A DNA stretch of 64,000 nt from Metellina segmentata (GCA_947359465.1 OX375881.1:123825967-123889966), one strand, 5' to 3'. Shown: positions 1 through 11,389, counted from the stretch's first letter. Notes: generated by a model from the letters alone, not told the origin. A program made the numbers and translations.

Positions 1-1899
1 AGTTACATCATGCTCAAACATTTATCAACTAGTTCTCTAAATAACCTCTTGAAATTTTACAGTATAATTTGGAACGAGCACACTTTTCCGCAGTCATGGA
101 GGTATGCTAATATAATACCCATACTTAAGCCGAATAAAGATCCCAAGAACCCTTCCAACTACCGTCCATTAGCCCTGACAAGCTGCTTATGCAAAATTTT
201 AGAAAAGATGATCAACGCGAGGTTAATTTATATTTTAGAAAAGGATGAATGTCTCTCTCCATTTCAAATTGGTTTCAGGAAAAATTGATCCACTATTGAT
301 AATCTTGACTGAAATCAGAAACGCATTTGTACAAAATAAACATCTCGTCTCGATTTTTTTCGATATCGAAAAAGCTTACGATCGAGCATGGAGACATGGA
401 ATTTTAAAAGATATTTTTAATTATGATATAAGAGGAAATCTGCCGATTTTTATTCAAATTTTTTTAGAAAAAAAGATATTTTAAAGTAAAGATTGGATCA
501 ATTTTTTCAGATGTTTTTACTCAAGAGGAGGGAGTGCCACAAGGCAGTGTTTTAAGTGTTACTTTATTTATTTTAAAAATTAACAATATTGTTTCTCAAT
601 TGCCTCCTTCAGTTAACGGTCGTATTTACGTTGACGATCTGCCAATTTCATGCGCAGCTAAAGACATTCGTTTAATAGAGTAATATAACTTCAACAGGCC
701 GTTAACAAAATCACACATTGGACTAACGGAAATGGTTTCAGTTTCTCACCTTCCAAAACCTCGTGTGTTCATTTTTGTAAAAAAATGAAATCTTCACCTT
801 GACCCTGAAATATTTTTCAAAGATATTTTAATTAATGTTGTGGACAATATCAAATTTTTAGGTATCATATTTGACAAGAAGTTGACTTTTCAACCGCATA
901 TTTTAAATCTACGCAAACGTTGCGAAAACGCTCTTAACATCTTACGAGTTTTATCAAAATTATCATGGGGATCCGATCGAGCTTGTCTTTTAAAAATATA
1001 TAGAGCATTATAATACGATCAAAATTACATTACGGCTGCGTGATGTATGGTTCAGCAAGAAAATCTGCTCTTCAAATCCTGAACATTATCCACCACACAG
1101 CTTTACGTTTATGTTCTAGTGCCTTTAGGACTTCACCCGTAAGCAGCTTGTATGTAGAATCTTTTGATCCTCCCCTGGACTTAAGACGACAGTTGTTGTC
1201 CTTGGAATATTATTTTAGATTAACCTCAACTCCTCATCACCCATTGCATACCTTTCATCACAGTCCATATTTAAAACGCCTTTATCAAGCAAAAACATCC
1301 TTCATCCCTACATTCCACTTAAGAATGCTGGATTTAATGAACGGATCCCCTAAATTTCTTCACTTGATGTCTCCCAGAAAAAACTGTATTATTTCTCTCC
1401 TTGGTTTAATCATGATTTTGAATTTCAAAACTCCTTCCAAGATTTTTATAAGGCAGATACTTCTGATATTATTTACAAAGAACTCTTTCTAAAGCATTTA
1501 GAAAAATACTCTAATTGTATACATATTTATACGGACGGGACTAAAAAGGCAAACTATGTTGGAGCTGCGTTCACTATTAATGATTCCCTTCACAGTTTCA
1601 AACTTCATTATTCATGTTCTGTTTTTACCGCTGAAATAATGGCCATCTATAAAGCACTAGAACATATATCCGATCATTGTCATAAAAATAAATCATTTTC
1701 ACAGATTCATTAAGTGAACAGTCATTAAAACATCCTGATCATGACAAGTCATCCCATTGTTTTAGAGTCACTGAAAATAATTTATCATCTTTCATCCAAA
1801 AATTTTAGCTTGGTATTTTGTTGGATTCCATCTCACGTTGGGATATCAAGAAATGAGATTATCGACAAAATCGCCAAATCGGCCGTAAATCATATTAGT
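1..1899 (+). mobile_element. LINE-A copy 0 (partial; RT to mid RNase H)
   Basis: The window opens inside the RT fingers of this copy, so its endonuclease lies to the left. Reading blocks are 1-288 (fingers, with the YRPLALTS motif), 245-484 (palm part 1, FFDIEKAYDRAW), about 475-682 (palm part 2, PQGSVL and YVDD), 1040-1492 (thumb and connection) and about 1514-1899 (RNase H, starting YTDGTKK). Frameshifts and stops between blocks are the same as in the other copies. It shares with copy 4 an AAAGAACTC variant near 1480 where the other copies read AAACAACTC. The LTR of gypsy copy 1 follows directly. Confidence 0.9.
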
Positions 1900-2234
1900 T
1901 GCTTGACAGTTCTTCCTTAGGCTGATTTCCTAATCCTCTGCCTTGTCGTCCTCCAAACAGTAACACTAGTCCATGAGCATATTTCACTTATTTATTTACA
2001 AATTTCTTGACTATAGTATTTACAGGTATAATACATGGTCGGGAATAATACCCTTCGATCTCCAGCGCAAAACAAAACGTCATGCTTCCTCGCTGGTCTT
2101 CGTGCAAGTCCTTTCTCTTTTAAACCCTCCCCAAACGGGTTCCTTTTCCAAAAACCCGAGGGGGACCCCCGTGGAGTTCGATTCTATGTCCATCGACCCG
2201 TCCCAAACCCGGTGAGGTTACGGGAAACTTCACA
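1900..2234 (-). repeat. Gypsy 3' LTR, array copy 1
   Basis: On the - strand this segment begins TGTGAAG and ends CAAGCA, which gives the TG...CA ends of an LTR, 335 bp long. The left limit is firm: the gypsy-free LINE copy near 52530 shows where foreign sequence begins. The right limit is inferred from the adjoining polypurine tract. An AATAAA signal reads on the - strand at 1991-1996, and a TTTAAAA box lies near 2118. The 72 bp at 1904-1975 recur near 59861. The opposite LTR and the target-site duplication are not in the window, because the 5' end of the element is missing. Confidence 0.65.
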
Positions 2235-2244
2235 CCTCCCCTCC
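2235..2244 (-). other. Polypurine tract of gypsy copy 1
   Basis: The - strand reads GGAGGGGAGG immediately before the TGTGAAG start of the LTR. This is the expected position and composition for the plus-strand primer of an LTR retrotransposon. The same tract lies next to the LTR in all eight copies. Between it and the pol stop (2245-2655) is a 3' untranslated stretch with no convincing ORF on either strand; it contains an A-run of 7 or 8 bases that differs between copies. Confidence 0.6.
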
Positions 2245-2655
2245 GGTTTATAATTACGGGGCCACTTGGTCCCGAAATTGAAACCATAACAAAAAAATAC
2301 AATGACGAATACCCCTCTCCTCGGGCAACGTCATCATTCCAAATCCAGATACCCAAAAAGGTGTATTGATGTTTGTGTCCCCAAGTCGGCAGGTATGCCT
2401 GAAATGAGTCTCTCATGCGTGAGCTCACAAACTTAAATTTTACAACTGTAATTATAACTTCTATGCTATCTTTGCACTTATGATAACAAAACAGTTTACT
2501 CAAAATACCAAAATGTTAATCCGTTTAATTAAAGAATACTAGCAATCCAAAACATATTCTTAAATACAGTTGTTTCGTGTAAACAAACCCAATAAATTGC
2601 TATATTATGGGATCCATTGATACAGTACAACATATCTTTAGTGATCATAAAATCA

Positions 2656-3423
2656 CTAGCATTGTTCTTCATACATTCTCGATAAAGCATCAGCATCGGC
2701 ATTTAAAATACCTGGCTTATGAGCTATCGATACGTTGTACCGAGGTAAAGCCAATGCCCACCTCTGAAGTCTGGCGTTTTTGGGTACACCTTCCGTTAAA
2801 TATTTCAATGGATTATGGTCAGTGTGCAACAGTATACTCTGACCATACGTCCAAGTGTCAAATTTTCCCAAAGCCCAAATTACCGCGTAAGCCTCTCTTT
2901 CAATTGCGCTCCATTTCATTTGCGCAGGTGTGAGCTTTTGGCTTGCGAATGTTATTGGTCTTGGGTAGCCTTTCTCATCTCCCTGAACCAGACAGGCTCC
3001 TATACCCGTTGCTGATTTCAAACGGCTTATTAATATCCGGTGTAGACAGATATACCGCTTTACACAAAGCCTCTTTAAGTTTCTTAAACGCGTTGTCGGC
3101 GTCATCGGTCCATGGGATAACATTGGGGACTGGTTTCTTCGTTAACTCTGTTAGGGGTTTCGCTATTTCCGCATAGCGTGGCACATACTCCCTGTAGTAG
3201 TTCATGAGCCCTAACACTGACCGTAGTGCCTTTTTCGTTTTAGGCACGTTCAACTGCTGTATTGTCGCTATTTTCTCAGGATCTGGACAATGTTTCCCTG
3301 AACCCACCACGTGCCCCAAATACCTTACTTCTGCCTTCGCGAAGGAACACTTTTCCAAATTAGCCGCGAAGTTCAAAGACCTTAGAGTTTGGAGTACTGC
3401 TTTTAGATGAGTCAAGTGGTCCT

Positions 3424-3464
<41 letters not shown>

Positions 3465-5072
3465 CTGAGAATAAATTATTATATCATCTATAAAGCTCTC
3501 TGCGTAATCTGAGTGTGCCCTCAACGCTTGGTTCATAACCCTTTGGAAAGTGGCTGCGGTTCCTGAGACTCCAAATGGCATGACCCTCCATTGGTATTGC
3601 CCTTTGGGTGACACAAAACTAGTTAGTTCTTTCAAACTCTCCTCCATCGGAATCTCCCAATATCCCTTTAAAAGGTCGAGCGTAGTTAGGAATTTTGCAC
3701 GTCCTGCCTTGAATCTTAATTCATCCGAATTTTGCATTGGGAACGCTACAATCTGACTCTCCGCATTGAGACCTCGATAGTCGCAACACAACCGTACAGT
3801 ACCATCCTTTTTTGCCACACAGACTATGGGGTAGGCAATCTCCGCTGTAGACGGTTCAATGAGCTCCCTCATTATCAACTCCTCAATCTGCTTCTCGACC
3901 TGCGGTTTAATTGACTCGGGTATCCTATAAATGTGCGGTTGTTTCCGTTCTACGCCCGGTTTCAGTCGAATTGTGTGGGACTCTACATTGGCTTTCCTCA
4001 TCTCTCCATTGAATAGAGAGCCAAATACGTTCAAAAAAGAACACAATTCTCGTTTCTGATGTCCTCGTAAGTGATCAAGTCCCTTGCTCTTACCGAACGT
4101 CTCGATATCTTGCCTGCCGTTTATTGGTTTGTCAATAGGCGCGTCCAGGACTTCTCCGAATTCTTCGTCTGACTCATATATTACTCCCACTGCCCCGATG
4201 GGTTGTACGTACTTGCGTATCTTATTTTGATGTAAATGACGGGAACTACCATCTGACAACTTCACTATATACGAGTGGGGTGATTTGACTTCCACTATTT
4301 CTCCTGGCCCCATCCATCTCGAACAAAGCTTGTTTGTACTGTCGGGAAACAGGACAACTACTTCATCACCCAGTCCGAACTGTCGATTGGAGGACCTTAA
4401 ATTGTGGAGATGGACGTACCGTGCCTGTTGTACTTCAGCCTGTGTCGTAGCGAATTCCTGAGCCGATTTTAGCCTATCTCTGAGTGACCTGAGATATTCT
4501 GAGACTGATTCCCCCACCCCTTGAGGTATCACGGCTTCTTCCACCCAACTGGATTTTAAAATCGCCAACGGGCCTTCCGGTAAAAGACCGTACATTAACA
4601 TGAACGGTGGTACACCCGTAGTGGATTTTGGCGCTTCTCTATACGCATATAATAAATAGGGTAGTAATTTATCCCACTCTCTTCCTTGATCACTAATAGC
4701 ATGATGAAGCATATTTTTCATGGTCCCTATAAACCTTTCCACTAATCCGTTCGCGGAAGGGTATCCAGGTGTCGAAAACTTTGGGGTTACGTCCAACTTA
4801 CCCAAAAATTCCTTGGTTAACAGGGATGCAAAACTTGTCCCATTATCCATAGCGATAATCCGTGGAACCCCCATCCTCATGAACACCTCAGTGAATGCCT
4901 CACAGGTTGCCTTTGCAGTTAACGATCTCAAAGGTACCGCCTCCGGCCATCTACTGTGTTGTTCCATAATGCATAACACTTACTGATGCCCCCTTGAAGA
5001 TTTAGGCTCTACTGGCCCAAAAATGTCCGCATTAACCACCTGAAACGGCAACTCAGGAGACCTATTTAAGAA
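2656..5072 (-). pseudogene. pol: Gypsy-like pol, copy 1 (integrase-RT-RNase H, three frames)
   Basis: This is the most damaged gypsy copy. Integrase and RT up to the CA tract read as one frame at 3360-4979. The rest of RT reads at 2975-3460 and RNase H at 2656-3123. Two lesions separate them. The CA tract has 18 repeats, which is out of frame. A 14-bp deletion near 3016, with GA at both ends, removes the RNase H HTDAS motif and so the first catalytic Asp. A stop shared by all copies lies at 4980-4982; above it the frame continues to the junction and includes the first integrase Asp codon (5025-5027). Private changes include C for G in the GKHGPDP region and T for A in the SGAAATFQ motif. Confidence 0.88.
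3426..3461. repeat. (CA)18 microsatellite inside RT, copy 1
   Basis: The tract is 36 bp. It lies in the pol reading frame just after the FIDDIIIYSQT motif. With 18 repeats the downstream frame is lost. Confidence 0.97.
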
Positions 5073-5600
5073 GCAATGATTCCATCAACATTTACTATTA
5101 GAAAAGATTACGATGATGGCCAAACATGTGGAGGTGTTGCACTGCTTACCTCCCATGACTTGCCAGTCACTCAAATTAACCTCAAAACAAATCTCCAAAC
5201 TGTTGCTGTAAGGCTTCACGTCAATATCTTAACTGCAATATGTAATTTATGCTTACCTCCTAAAACCCATATCACCACTTCTGAATTAAATAATTTAATC
5301 GATCAACTTCCGCAACCATTCATTGTACTTTGTGACCTAAATGGCCATAATATTCTCTGGGGCAATTCAGACATTAATCGTAGAGGCAAACAAATTATAA
5401 AACTAATAACGGACAATGATTTATGTATAATGAATAACGGCCAACCTACTTACTTTCACTTACCTTCACTTACTTACCATTCAATAGATCTGGCAATTTG
5501 CACTCCTTCAATTTTGCAGTTTTGGACTTTTTGTGTGGTTCCTTACCTTTACAATAGTGACCATTATCCTATAAAACTAAAATATGCAGGCCAATACTAA
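5073..5600 (+). pseudogene. LINE-A APE-type endonuclease fragment
   Basis: The product would nick target DNA to start target-primed reverse transcription. The fragment shows the second half of the exonuclease/endonuclease/phosphatase fold: GGVALLTS, then CDLNGHNILWGN (the D-x-N metal and phosphate site), the SIDLAICT strand, and SDHYPI, whose Asp-His pair is catalytic. The N-terminal Asn and Glu motifs are absent because the unit starts inside the domain. The first ATG, at 5076, is internal and not a native start. The frame ends at a TAA (5598-5600) but continues in the same frame beyond it, so this is one in-frame stop rather than a gene end. Equivalent fragments begin at 11393, 17738, 24068, 30392, 36729, 43060 and 49392. 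Confidence 0.88.
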
Positions 5601-6599
5601 CGCTCCTCTGTCAGCCAAACTAACTATATATTTGAAACTGCAAACTGGCCACTCTTTACTAGTCTCGCAGATATTTCTAACACAGTAGAAACTGGTGACA
5701 TCGATGAAGTCACTTCAAGGATAACAGACATAATTATAGCTAGTGCTGACGCCTCAATTAAAAAAGTCAGAAATACGCCTAAAAAACAAAAGAACCCTTG
5801 GTGGAATGAGGAATGTAGCGATGCGTATCGGAAGCAAAGGAAAGCCTGGAATATCTTCAATAGATATCCAACAAGAGAAAACTATATTATTTATAAAAAA
5901 ACAAAAGCTGCCTTTCGAAAAATTCAACGACTTAGTAAGAGGGATTCTTGGATAAATTATGTCAATAGTATAAATAGTAAGACCACAAGTAAACAACTAT
6001 GGAACAGGATTAAAAGAATTTCCGGTGTTTAACCCAATAGACAAATTCCTATTCTAGAACATAACAATCAAATACTATCGGCACCCAAATACATAGCAAG
6101 CACAATTGCTTCATGCCTTTCCGAAATATCTAGCTCCAATAACTACACTGAAAGTTTAAAAAAAATTAAAGTTGCATCTGAAAAGACTAAAGTTAATTTT
6201 ACTTCAAACTGCATACTATCATATAATTGTGATTTTACTTTCTCCGAATTGACAAAGGCTTTATCCTTAGTTAACAAATCAACTCCTGGCCCAGATAATA
6301 TTAGTTACATCATGCTCAAACATTTATCAACTAGTTCTCTAAATAACCTCTTGAAATTTTACAGTATAATTTGGAACGAGCACACTTTTCCGCAGTCATG
6401 GAGGTATGCTAATATAATACCCATACTTAAGCCGAATAAAGATCCCAAGAACCCTTCCAACTACCGTCCATTAGCCCTGACAAGCTGCTTATGCAAAATT
6501 TTAGAAAAGATGATCAACGCGAGGTTAATTTATATTTTAGAAAAGGATGAATGTCTCTCTCCATTTCAAATTGGTTTCAGGAAAAATTGATCCACTATT
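5601..6599 (+). pseudogene. LINE-A linker and RT fingers
   Basis: The frame is the same as the endonuclease, broken only by TAA at 6030-6032. The basic linker contains NPWWNEEC and the SKRDSWINYV block typical of I-type and related LINEs between endonuclease and RT. The RT part then shows TPGPDNISYIML (motif 0/1), SWRYANIIPILKPNKDP and NYRPLALTSCLCKILEKM. A TGA at about 6588, and then a frameshift near 6600, end the block. Confidence 0.85.
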
Positions 6600-6984
6600 G
6601 ATAATCTTGACTGAAATCAGAAACGCATTTGTACAAAATAAACATCTCGTCTCGATTTTTTTCGATATCGAAAAAGCTTACGATCGAGCATGGAGACATG
6701 GAATTTTAAAAGATATTTTTAATTATGATATAAGAGGAAATCTGCCGATTTTTATTCAAATTTTTTTAGAAAAAAAGATATTTTAAAGTAAAGATTGGAT
6801 CAATTTTTTCAGATGTTTTTACTCAAGAGGAGGGAGTGCCACAAGGCAGTGTTTTAAGTGTTACTTTATTTATTTTAAAAATTAACAATATTGTTTCTCA
6901 ATTGCCTCCTTCAGTTAACGGTCGTATTTACGTTGACGATCTGCCAATTTCATGCGCAGCTAAAGACATTCGTTTAATAGAGTA
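6547..6984 (+). pseudogene. LINE-A RT palm, frameshifted
   Basis: Two frames carry the palm. The first (to 6786) has FFDIEKAYDRAWRHG, whose Asp is the first catalytic Asp of RT. After a frameshift near 6775 the second has EEGVPQGSVLSVTLF and, at 6929-6940, YVDD, the catalytic pair. It stops at the TAA at about 6982. Key residues are still present, but the frames are split identically in every copy, so the damage predates amplification. Confidence 0.85.
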
Positions 6985-7142
6985 ATATAACTTCAACAGG
7001 CCGTTAACAAAATCACACATTGGACTAACGGAAATGGTTTCAGTTTCTGACCTTCCAAAACCTCGTGTGTTCATTTTTGTAAAAAAATGAAATCTTCACC
7101 TTGACCCTGAAATATTTTTCAAAGATATTTTAATTAATGTTG

Positions 7143-7794
7143 TGGACAATATCAAATTTTTAGGTATCATATTTGACAAGAAGTTGACTTTTCAACCGCA
7201 TATTTTAAATCTACGCAAACGTTGCGAAAACGCTCTTAACATCTTACGAGTTTTATCAAAATTATCATGGGGATCCGATCGAGCTTGTCTTTTAAAAATA
7301 TATAGAGCATTATAATACGATCAAAATTACATTACGGCTGCGTGATGTATGGTTCAGCAAGAAAATCTGTTCTTCAAATCCTGAACATTATCCACCACAC
7401 AGCTTTACGTTTATGTTCTAGTGCCTTTAGGACTTCACCCGTAAGCAGCTTGTATGTAGAATCTTTTGATCCTCCCCTGGACTTAAGACGACAGTTGTTG
7501 TCCTTGGAATATTATTTTAGATTAACCTCAACTCCTCATCACCCATTGCATACCTTTCATCACAGTCCATATTTAAAACGCCTTTATCAAGCAAAAACAT
7601 CCTTCATCCCTACATTCCACTTAAGAATGCTGGATTTAATGAACGGATCCCCTAAATTTCTTCACTTGATGTCTCCCAGAAAAAACTGTATTATTTCTCT
7701 CCTTGGTTTAATCATGATTTTGAATTTCAAAACTCCTTCCAAGATTTTTATAAGGCAGATACTTCTGATATTATTTACAAACAACTCTTTCTAA
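7143..7794 (+). pseudogene. LINE-A RT thumb and connection region
   Basis: The thumb shows IKFLGIIFDKKLTF and a leucine-rich helix up to about 7312. After a frameshift it continues at 7342-7794 with MYGSARKS, ALRLCSSAFRTSPVSSLYVE and PPLDLRRQLLSLEYY. These match the region between RT and RNase H in I-type LINEs. The last part of the block after about 7590 looks out of frame. Confidence 0.75.
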
Positions 7795-7815
7795 AGCATT
7801 TAGAAAAATACTCTA

Positions 7816-8201
7816 ATTGTATACATATTTATACGGACGGGACTAAAAAGGCAAACTATGTTGGAGCTGCGTTCACTATTAATGATTCCCTTCACAGTTT
7901 CAAACTTCATTATTCATGTTCTGTTTTTACCGCTGAAATAATGGCCATCTATAAAGCACTAGAACATATATCCGATCATTGTCATAAAAATAAATCATTT
8001 TCACAGATTCATTAAGTGAACAGTCATTAAAACATCCTGATCATGACAAGTCATCCCATTGTTTTAGAGTCACTGAAAATAATTTATCATCTTTCATCCA
8101 AAAATTTTAGCTTGGTATTTTGTTGGATTCCATCTCACGTTGGGATATCAAGAAATGAGATTATCGACAAAATCGCCAAATCGGCCGTAAATCATATTAG
8201 T
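7816..8201 (+). pseudogene. LINE-A RNase H, cut by gypsy LTR
   Basis: The domain begins with IHIYTDGTKK (catalytic Asp codon at 7836-7838), followed by FTAEIMAIYKAL (catalytic Glu). A frameshift precedes a TDSLSEQ motif (third Asp). The last part reads CWIPSHVGISRNEIIDKIAK (fourth position). It ends at ATTAGT, where the gypsy LTR begins. In the gypsy-free copy the last motif is DKAAK, the usual form, so DKIAK is derived and specific to the array. Confidence 0.82.
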
Positions 8202-8535
8202 TGCTTGACAGTTCTTCCTTAGGCTGATTTCCTAATCCTCTGCCTTGTCGTCCTCCAAACAGTAACACTAGTCCATGAGCATATTTCACTTATTTATTTA
8301 CAAATTTCTTGACTATAGTATTTACAGGTATAATTCATGGTCGGGAATAATACCCTTCGATCTCCAGCGCAAAACAAAACGTCATGCTTCCTCGCTGGTC
8401 TTCGTGCAAGTCCTTTCTCTTTTAAACCCTCCCCAAACGGGTTCCTTTTCCAAAAACCCGAGGGGGACCCCGTGGAGTTCGATTCTATGTCCATCGACCC
8501 GTCCCAAACCCGGTGAGGTTACGGGAAACTTCACA
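8202..8535 (-). repeat. Gypsy 3' LTR, array copy 2
   Basis: This LTR is 334 bp. It has lost one C from the GGGGGACCCCC run near 8465 that the other copies keep. The PPT complement follows at 8536-8545. Confidence 0.65.
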
Positions 8536-8956
8536 CCTCCCCTCCGGTTTATAATTACGGGGCCACTTGGTCCCGAAATTGAAACCATAACAAAAAAATA
8601 CAATGACGAATACCCCTCTCCTCGGGCAACGTCATCATTCCAAATCCAGATACCCAAAAAGGTGTATTGATGTTTGTGTCCCCAAGTCGGCAGGTATGCC
8701 TGAAATGAGTCTCTCATGCGTGAGCTCACAAACTTAAATTTTACAACTGTAATTATAACTTCTATGCTATCTTTGCACTTATGATAACAAAACAGTTTAC
8801 TCAAAATACCAAAATGTTAATCCGTTTAATTAAAGAATACTAGCAATCCAAAACATATTCTTAAATACAGTTGTTTCGTGTAAACAAACCCAATAAATTG
8901 CTATATTATGGGATCCATTGATACAGTACAACATATCTTTAGTGATCATAAAATCA

Positions 8957-9738
8957 CTAGCATTGTTCTTCATACATTCTCGATAAAGCATCAGCATCGG
9001 CATTTAAAATACCTGGCTTATGAGCTATCGATACGTTGTACCGAGGTAAAGCCAATGCCCACCTCTGAAGTCTGGCGTTTTTGGGTACACCTTCCGTTAA
9101 ATATTTCAATGGATTATGGTCAGTGTGCAACAGTATACTCTGACCATACGTCCAAGTGTCAAATTTTCCCAAAGCCCAAATTACCGCGTAAGCCTCTCTT
9201 TCAATTGCGCTCCATTTCATTTGCGCAGGTGTGAGCTTTTGGCTTGCGAATGTTATTGGTCTTGGGTAGCCTTTCTCATCTCCCTGAACCAGACAGGCTC
9301 CTATACCCGTTGCTGAGGCATCTGTGTGGATTTCAAACGGCTTATTAATATCCGGTGTAGACAGATATACCGCTTTACACAAAGCCTCTTTAAGTTTTTT
9401 AAACGCGTTGTCGGCGTCATCGGTCCATGGGATAACATTGGGGACTGGTTTCTTCGTTAACTCTGTTAGGGGTTTCGCTATTTCCGCATAGCGTGGCACA
9501 TACTCCCTGTAGTAGTTCATGAGCCCTAACACTGACCGTAGTGCCTTTTTCGTTTTAGGCACGTTCAACTGCTGTATTGTCGCTATTTTCCCAGGATCTG
9601 GACCATGTTTCCCTGAACCCACCACGTGCCCCAAATACCTTACTTCTGCCTTCGCGAAGGAACACTTTTCCAAATTAGCCGCGAAGTTCAAAGACCTTAG
9701 AGTTTGGAGTACTGCTTTTAGATGAGTCAAGTGGTCCT

Positions 9739-9781
<43 letters not shown>

Positions 9782-11296
9782 CTGAGAATAAATTATTATA
9801 TCATCTATAAAGCTCTCTGCGTAATCTGAGTGTGCCCTCAACGCTTGGTTCATAACCCTTTGGAAAGTGGCTGCGGCTCCTGAGACTCCAAATGGCATGA
9901 CCCTCCATTGGTATTGCCCTTTGGGTGACACAAAACTAGTTAGTTCTTTCAAACTCTCCTCCATCGGAATCTCCCAATATCCCTTTAAAAGGTCGAGCGT
10001 AGTTAGGAATTTTGCACGTCCTGCCTTGAATCTTAATTCATCCGAATTTTGCATTGGGAACGCTACAATCTGACTCTCCGCATTGAGACCTCGATAGTCG
10101 CAACACAACCGTACAGTACCATCCTTTTTTGCCACACAGACTATGGGGTAGGCAATCTCCGCTGTAGACGGTTCAATGAGCTCCCTCATTATCAACTCCT
10201 CAATCTGCTTCTCGACCTGCGGTTTAATTGACTCGGGTATCCTATAAATGTGCGGTTGTTTCCGTTCTACGCCCGGTTTCAGTCGAATTGTGTGGGACTC
10301 TACATTGGCTTTCCTCATCTCTCCATTGAATAGAGAGCCAAATACGTTCAAAAAAGAACACAATTCTCGTTTCTGATGTCCTCGTAAGTGATCAAGTCCC
10401 TTGCTCTTACCGAACGTCTCGATATCTTGCCTGCCGTTTATTGGTTTGTCAATAGGCGCGTCCAGGACTTCTCCGAATTCTTCGTCTGACTCATATATTA
10501 CTCCCACTGCCCCGATGGGTTGTACGTACTTGCGTATCTTATTTTGATGTAAATGACGGGAACTACCATCTGACAACTTCACTATATACGAGTGGGGTGA
10601 TTTGACTTCCACTATTTCTCCTGGCCCCATCCATCTCGAACAAAGCTTGTTTGTACTGTCGGGAAACAGGACAACTACTTCATCACCCAGTCCGAACTGT
10701 CGATTGGAGGACCTTAAATTGTGGAGATGGACGTACCGTGCCTGTTGTACTTCAGCCTGTGTCGTAGCGAATTCCTGAGCCGATTTTAGCCTATCTCTGA
10801 GTGACCTGAGATATTCTGAGACTGATTCCCCCACTCCTTGAGGTATCACGGCTTCTTCCACCCAACTGGATTTTAAAATCGCCAACGGGCCTTCCGGTAA
10901 AAGACCGTACATTAACATGAACGGTGGTACACCCGTAGTGGATTTTGGCGCTTCTCTATACGCATATAATAAATAGGGTAGTAATTTATCCCACTCTCTT
11001 CCTTGATCACTAATAGCATGATGAAGCATATTTTTCATGGTCCCTATAAACCTTTCCACTAATCCGTTCGCGGAAGGGTATCCAGGTGTCGAAAACTTTG
11101 GGGTTACGTCCAACTTACCCAAAAATTCCTTCGTTAACAGGGATGCAAAACTTGTCCCATTATCCATAGCGATAATCCGTGGAACCCCCATCCTCATGAA
11201 CACCTCAGTGAATGCCTCACAGGTTGCCTTTGCAGTTAACGATCTCAAAGGTACCGCCTCCTGCCATCTACTGTGTTGTTCCATAATGCATAACAC
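8957..11296 (-). CDS. pol: Gypsy-like pol, copy 2: open integrase-RT-RNase H frame, 779 aa
   Basis: This is one of two copies with an unbroken frame. The order on the - strand is unusual for Ty3/gypsy. The integrase core comes first: MDNGTSF with D45, then GLVERF with E81. An SH3-like GPY/F module (RWMGPGEIVEV to HQNKIRKY, about 221-256) follows. RT comes next (about 340-600) with TTLDLLKGYW (D435), PFGVSGAAATFQ and FIDD (496-499, positions 9800-9811). RNase H is last (about 655-779) with HTDAS D659, E699 or E701, HTDHN D726 and a terminal ADADALS Asp. Six Cys-Val pairs from the (CA)19 tract sit between SQT and WEDHL. The frame opens at a GTG right after a stop (11297-11299); the first ATG is residue 5. 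The first integrase Asp and the zinc finger are upstream or missing, so this is an open frame, not a working gene. Confidence 0.9.
9741..9778. repeat. (CA)19 microsatellite inside RT, copy 2
   Basis: The tract is 38 bp. 19 repeats keep the frame and are read as six Cys-Val pairs before WEDHL. Confidence 0.97.
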
Positions 11297-11389
11297 TTAC
11301 TGATGCCCCCTTGAAGATTTAGGCTTTACTGGCCCAAAAATGTCCGCATTAACCACCTGAAACGGCAACTCAGGAGACCTATTTAAGAA

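Larger units (their letters stand above)
5073..8201 (+). mobile_element. LINE-A copy 1 (endonuclease to mid RNase H)
   Basis: This is the first complete LINE piece and the reference for the others (3129 bp). It lacks the 5' UTR, any ORF1 and the N-terminal third of the endonuclease. It ends in RNase H where the gypsy LTR starts. Order: endonuclease, linker, RT, connection, RNase H, all on +. Presence of both an APE endonuclease and an RNase H after RT places it in the I superfamily. Private variants are a V for A codon near 7370 and GACC for CACC near 7049. Its parts are listed separately below. Confidence 0.9.

Noticed and set aside
1973..2503. Overlapping ORFs on both strands in the LTR and 3' UTR, repeated in every unit
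   Set aside because: They fall in the LTR and untranslated region, change frame with 1-bp differences between copies, and match no family I know.
2607..2933. A 108-codon + strand ORF repeated in every unit (also 8908, 15227, 21572, 27901, 34228, 40565, 46896)
   Set aside because: It lies opposite the gypsy RNase H coding strand, has no recognisable motif, and the - strand frame has clear catalytic motifs. It is a shadow ORF.
3204..3914. Short + strand ORFs across the gypsy RT and integrase
   Set aside because: They are antisense to strong RT motifs and have no support of their own.
5624..5996. Minus-strand ORFs of 78 and 80 codons inside each LINE-A copy
   Set aside because: The + strand frame here encodes the conserved LINE linker (NPWWNEEC, SKRDSWINYV). 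The - strand ORFs are shadows.
8957..11296. Classification of the array LTR element as Ty1/copia because integrase precedes RT
   Set aside because: The RT (FIDD, PFGVSGAAATFQ), RNase H and GPY/F module are gypsy-like, so the order is better explained by the Gmr1 type.
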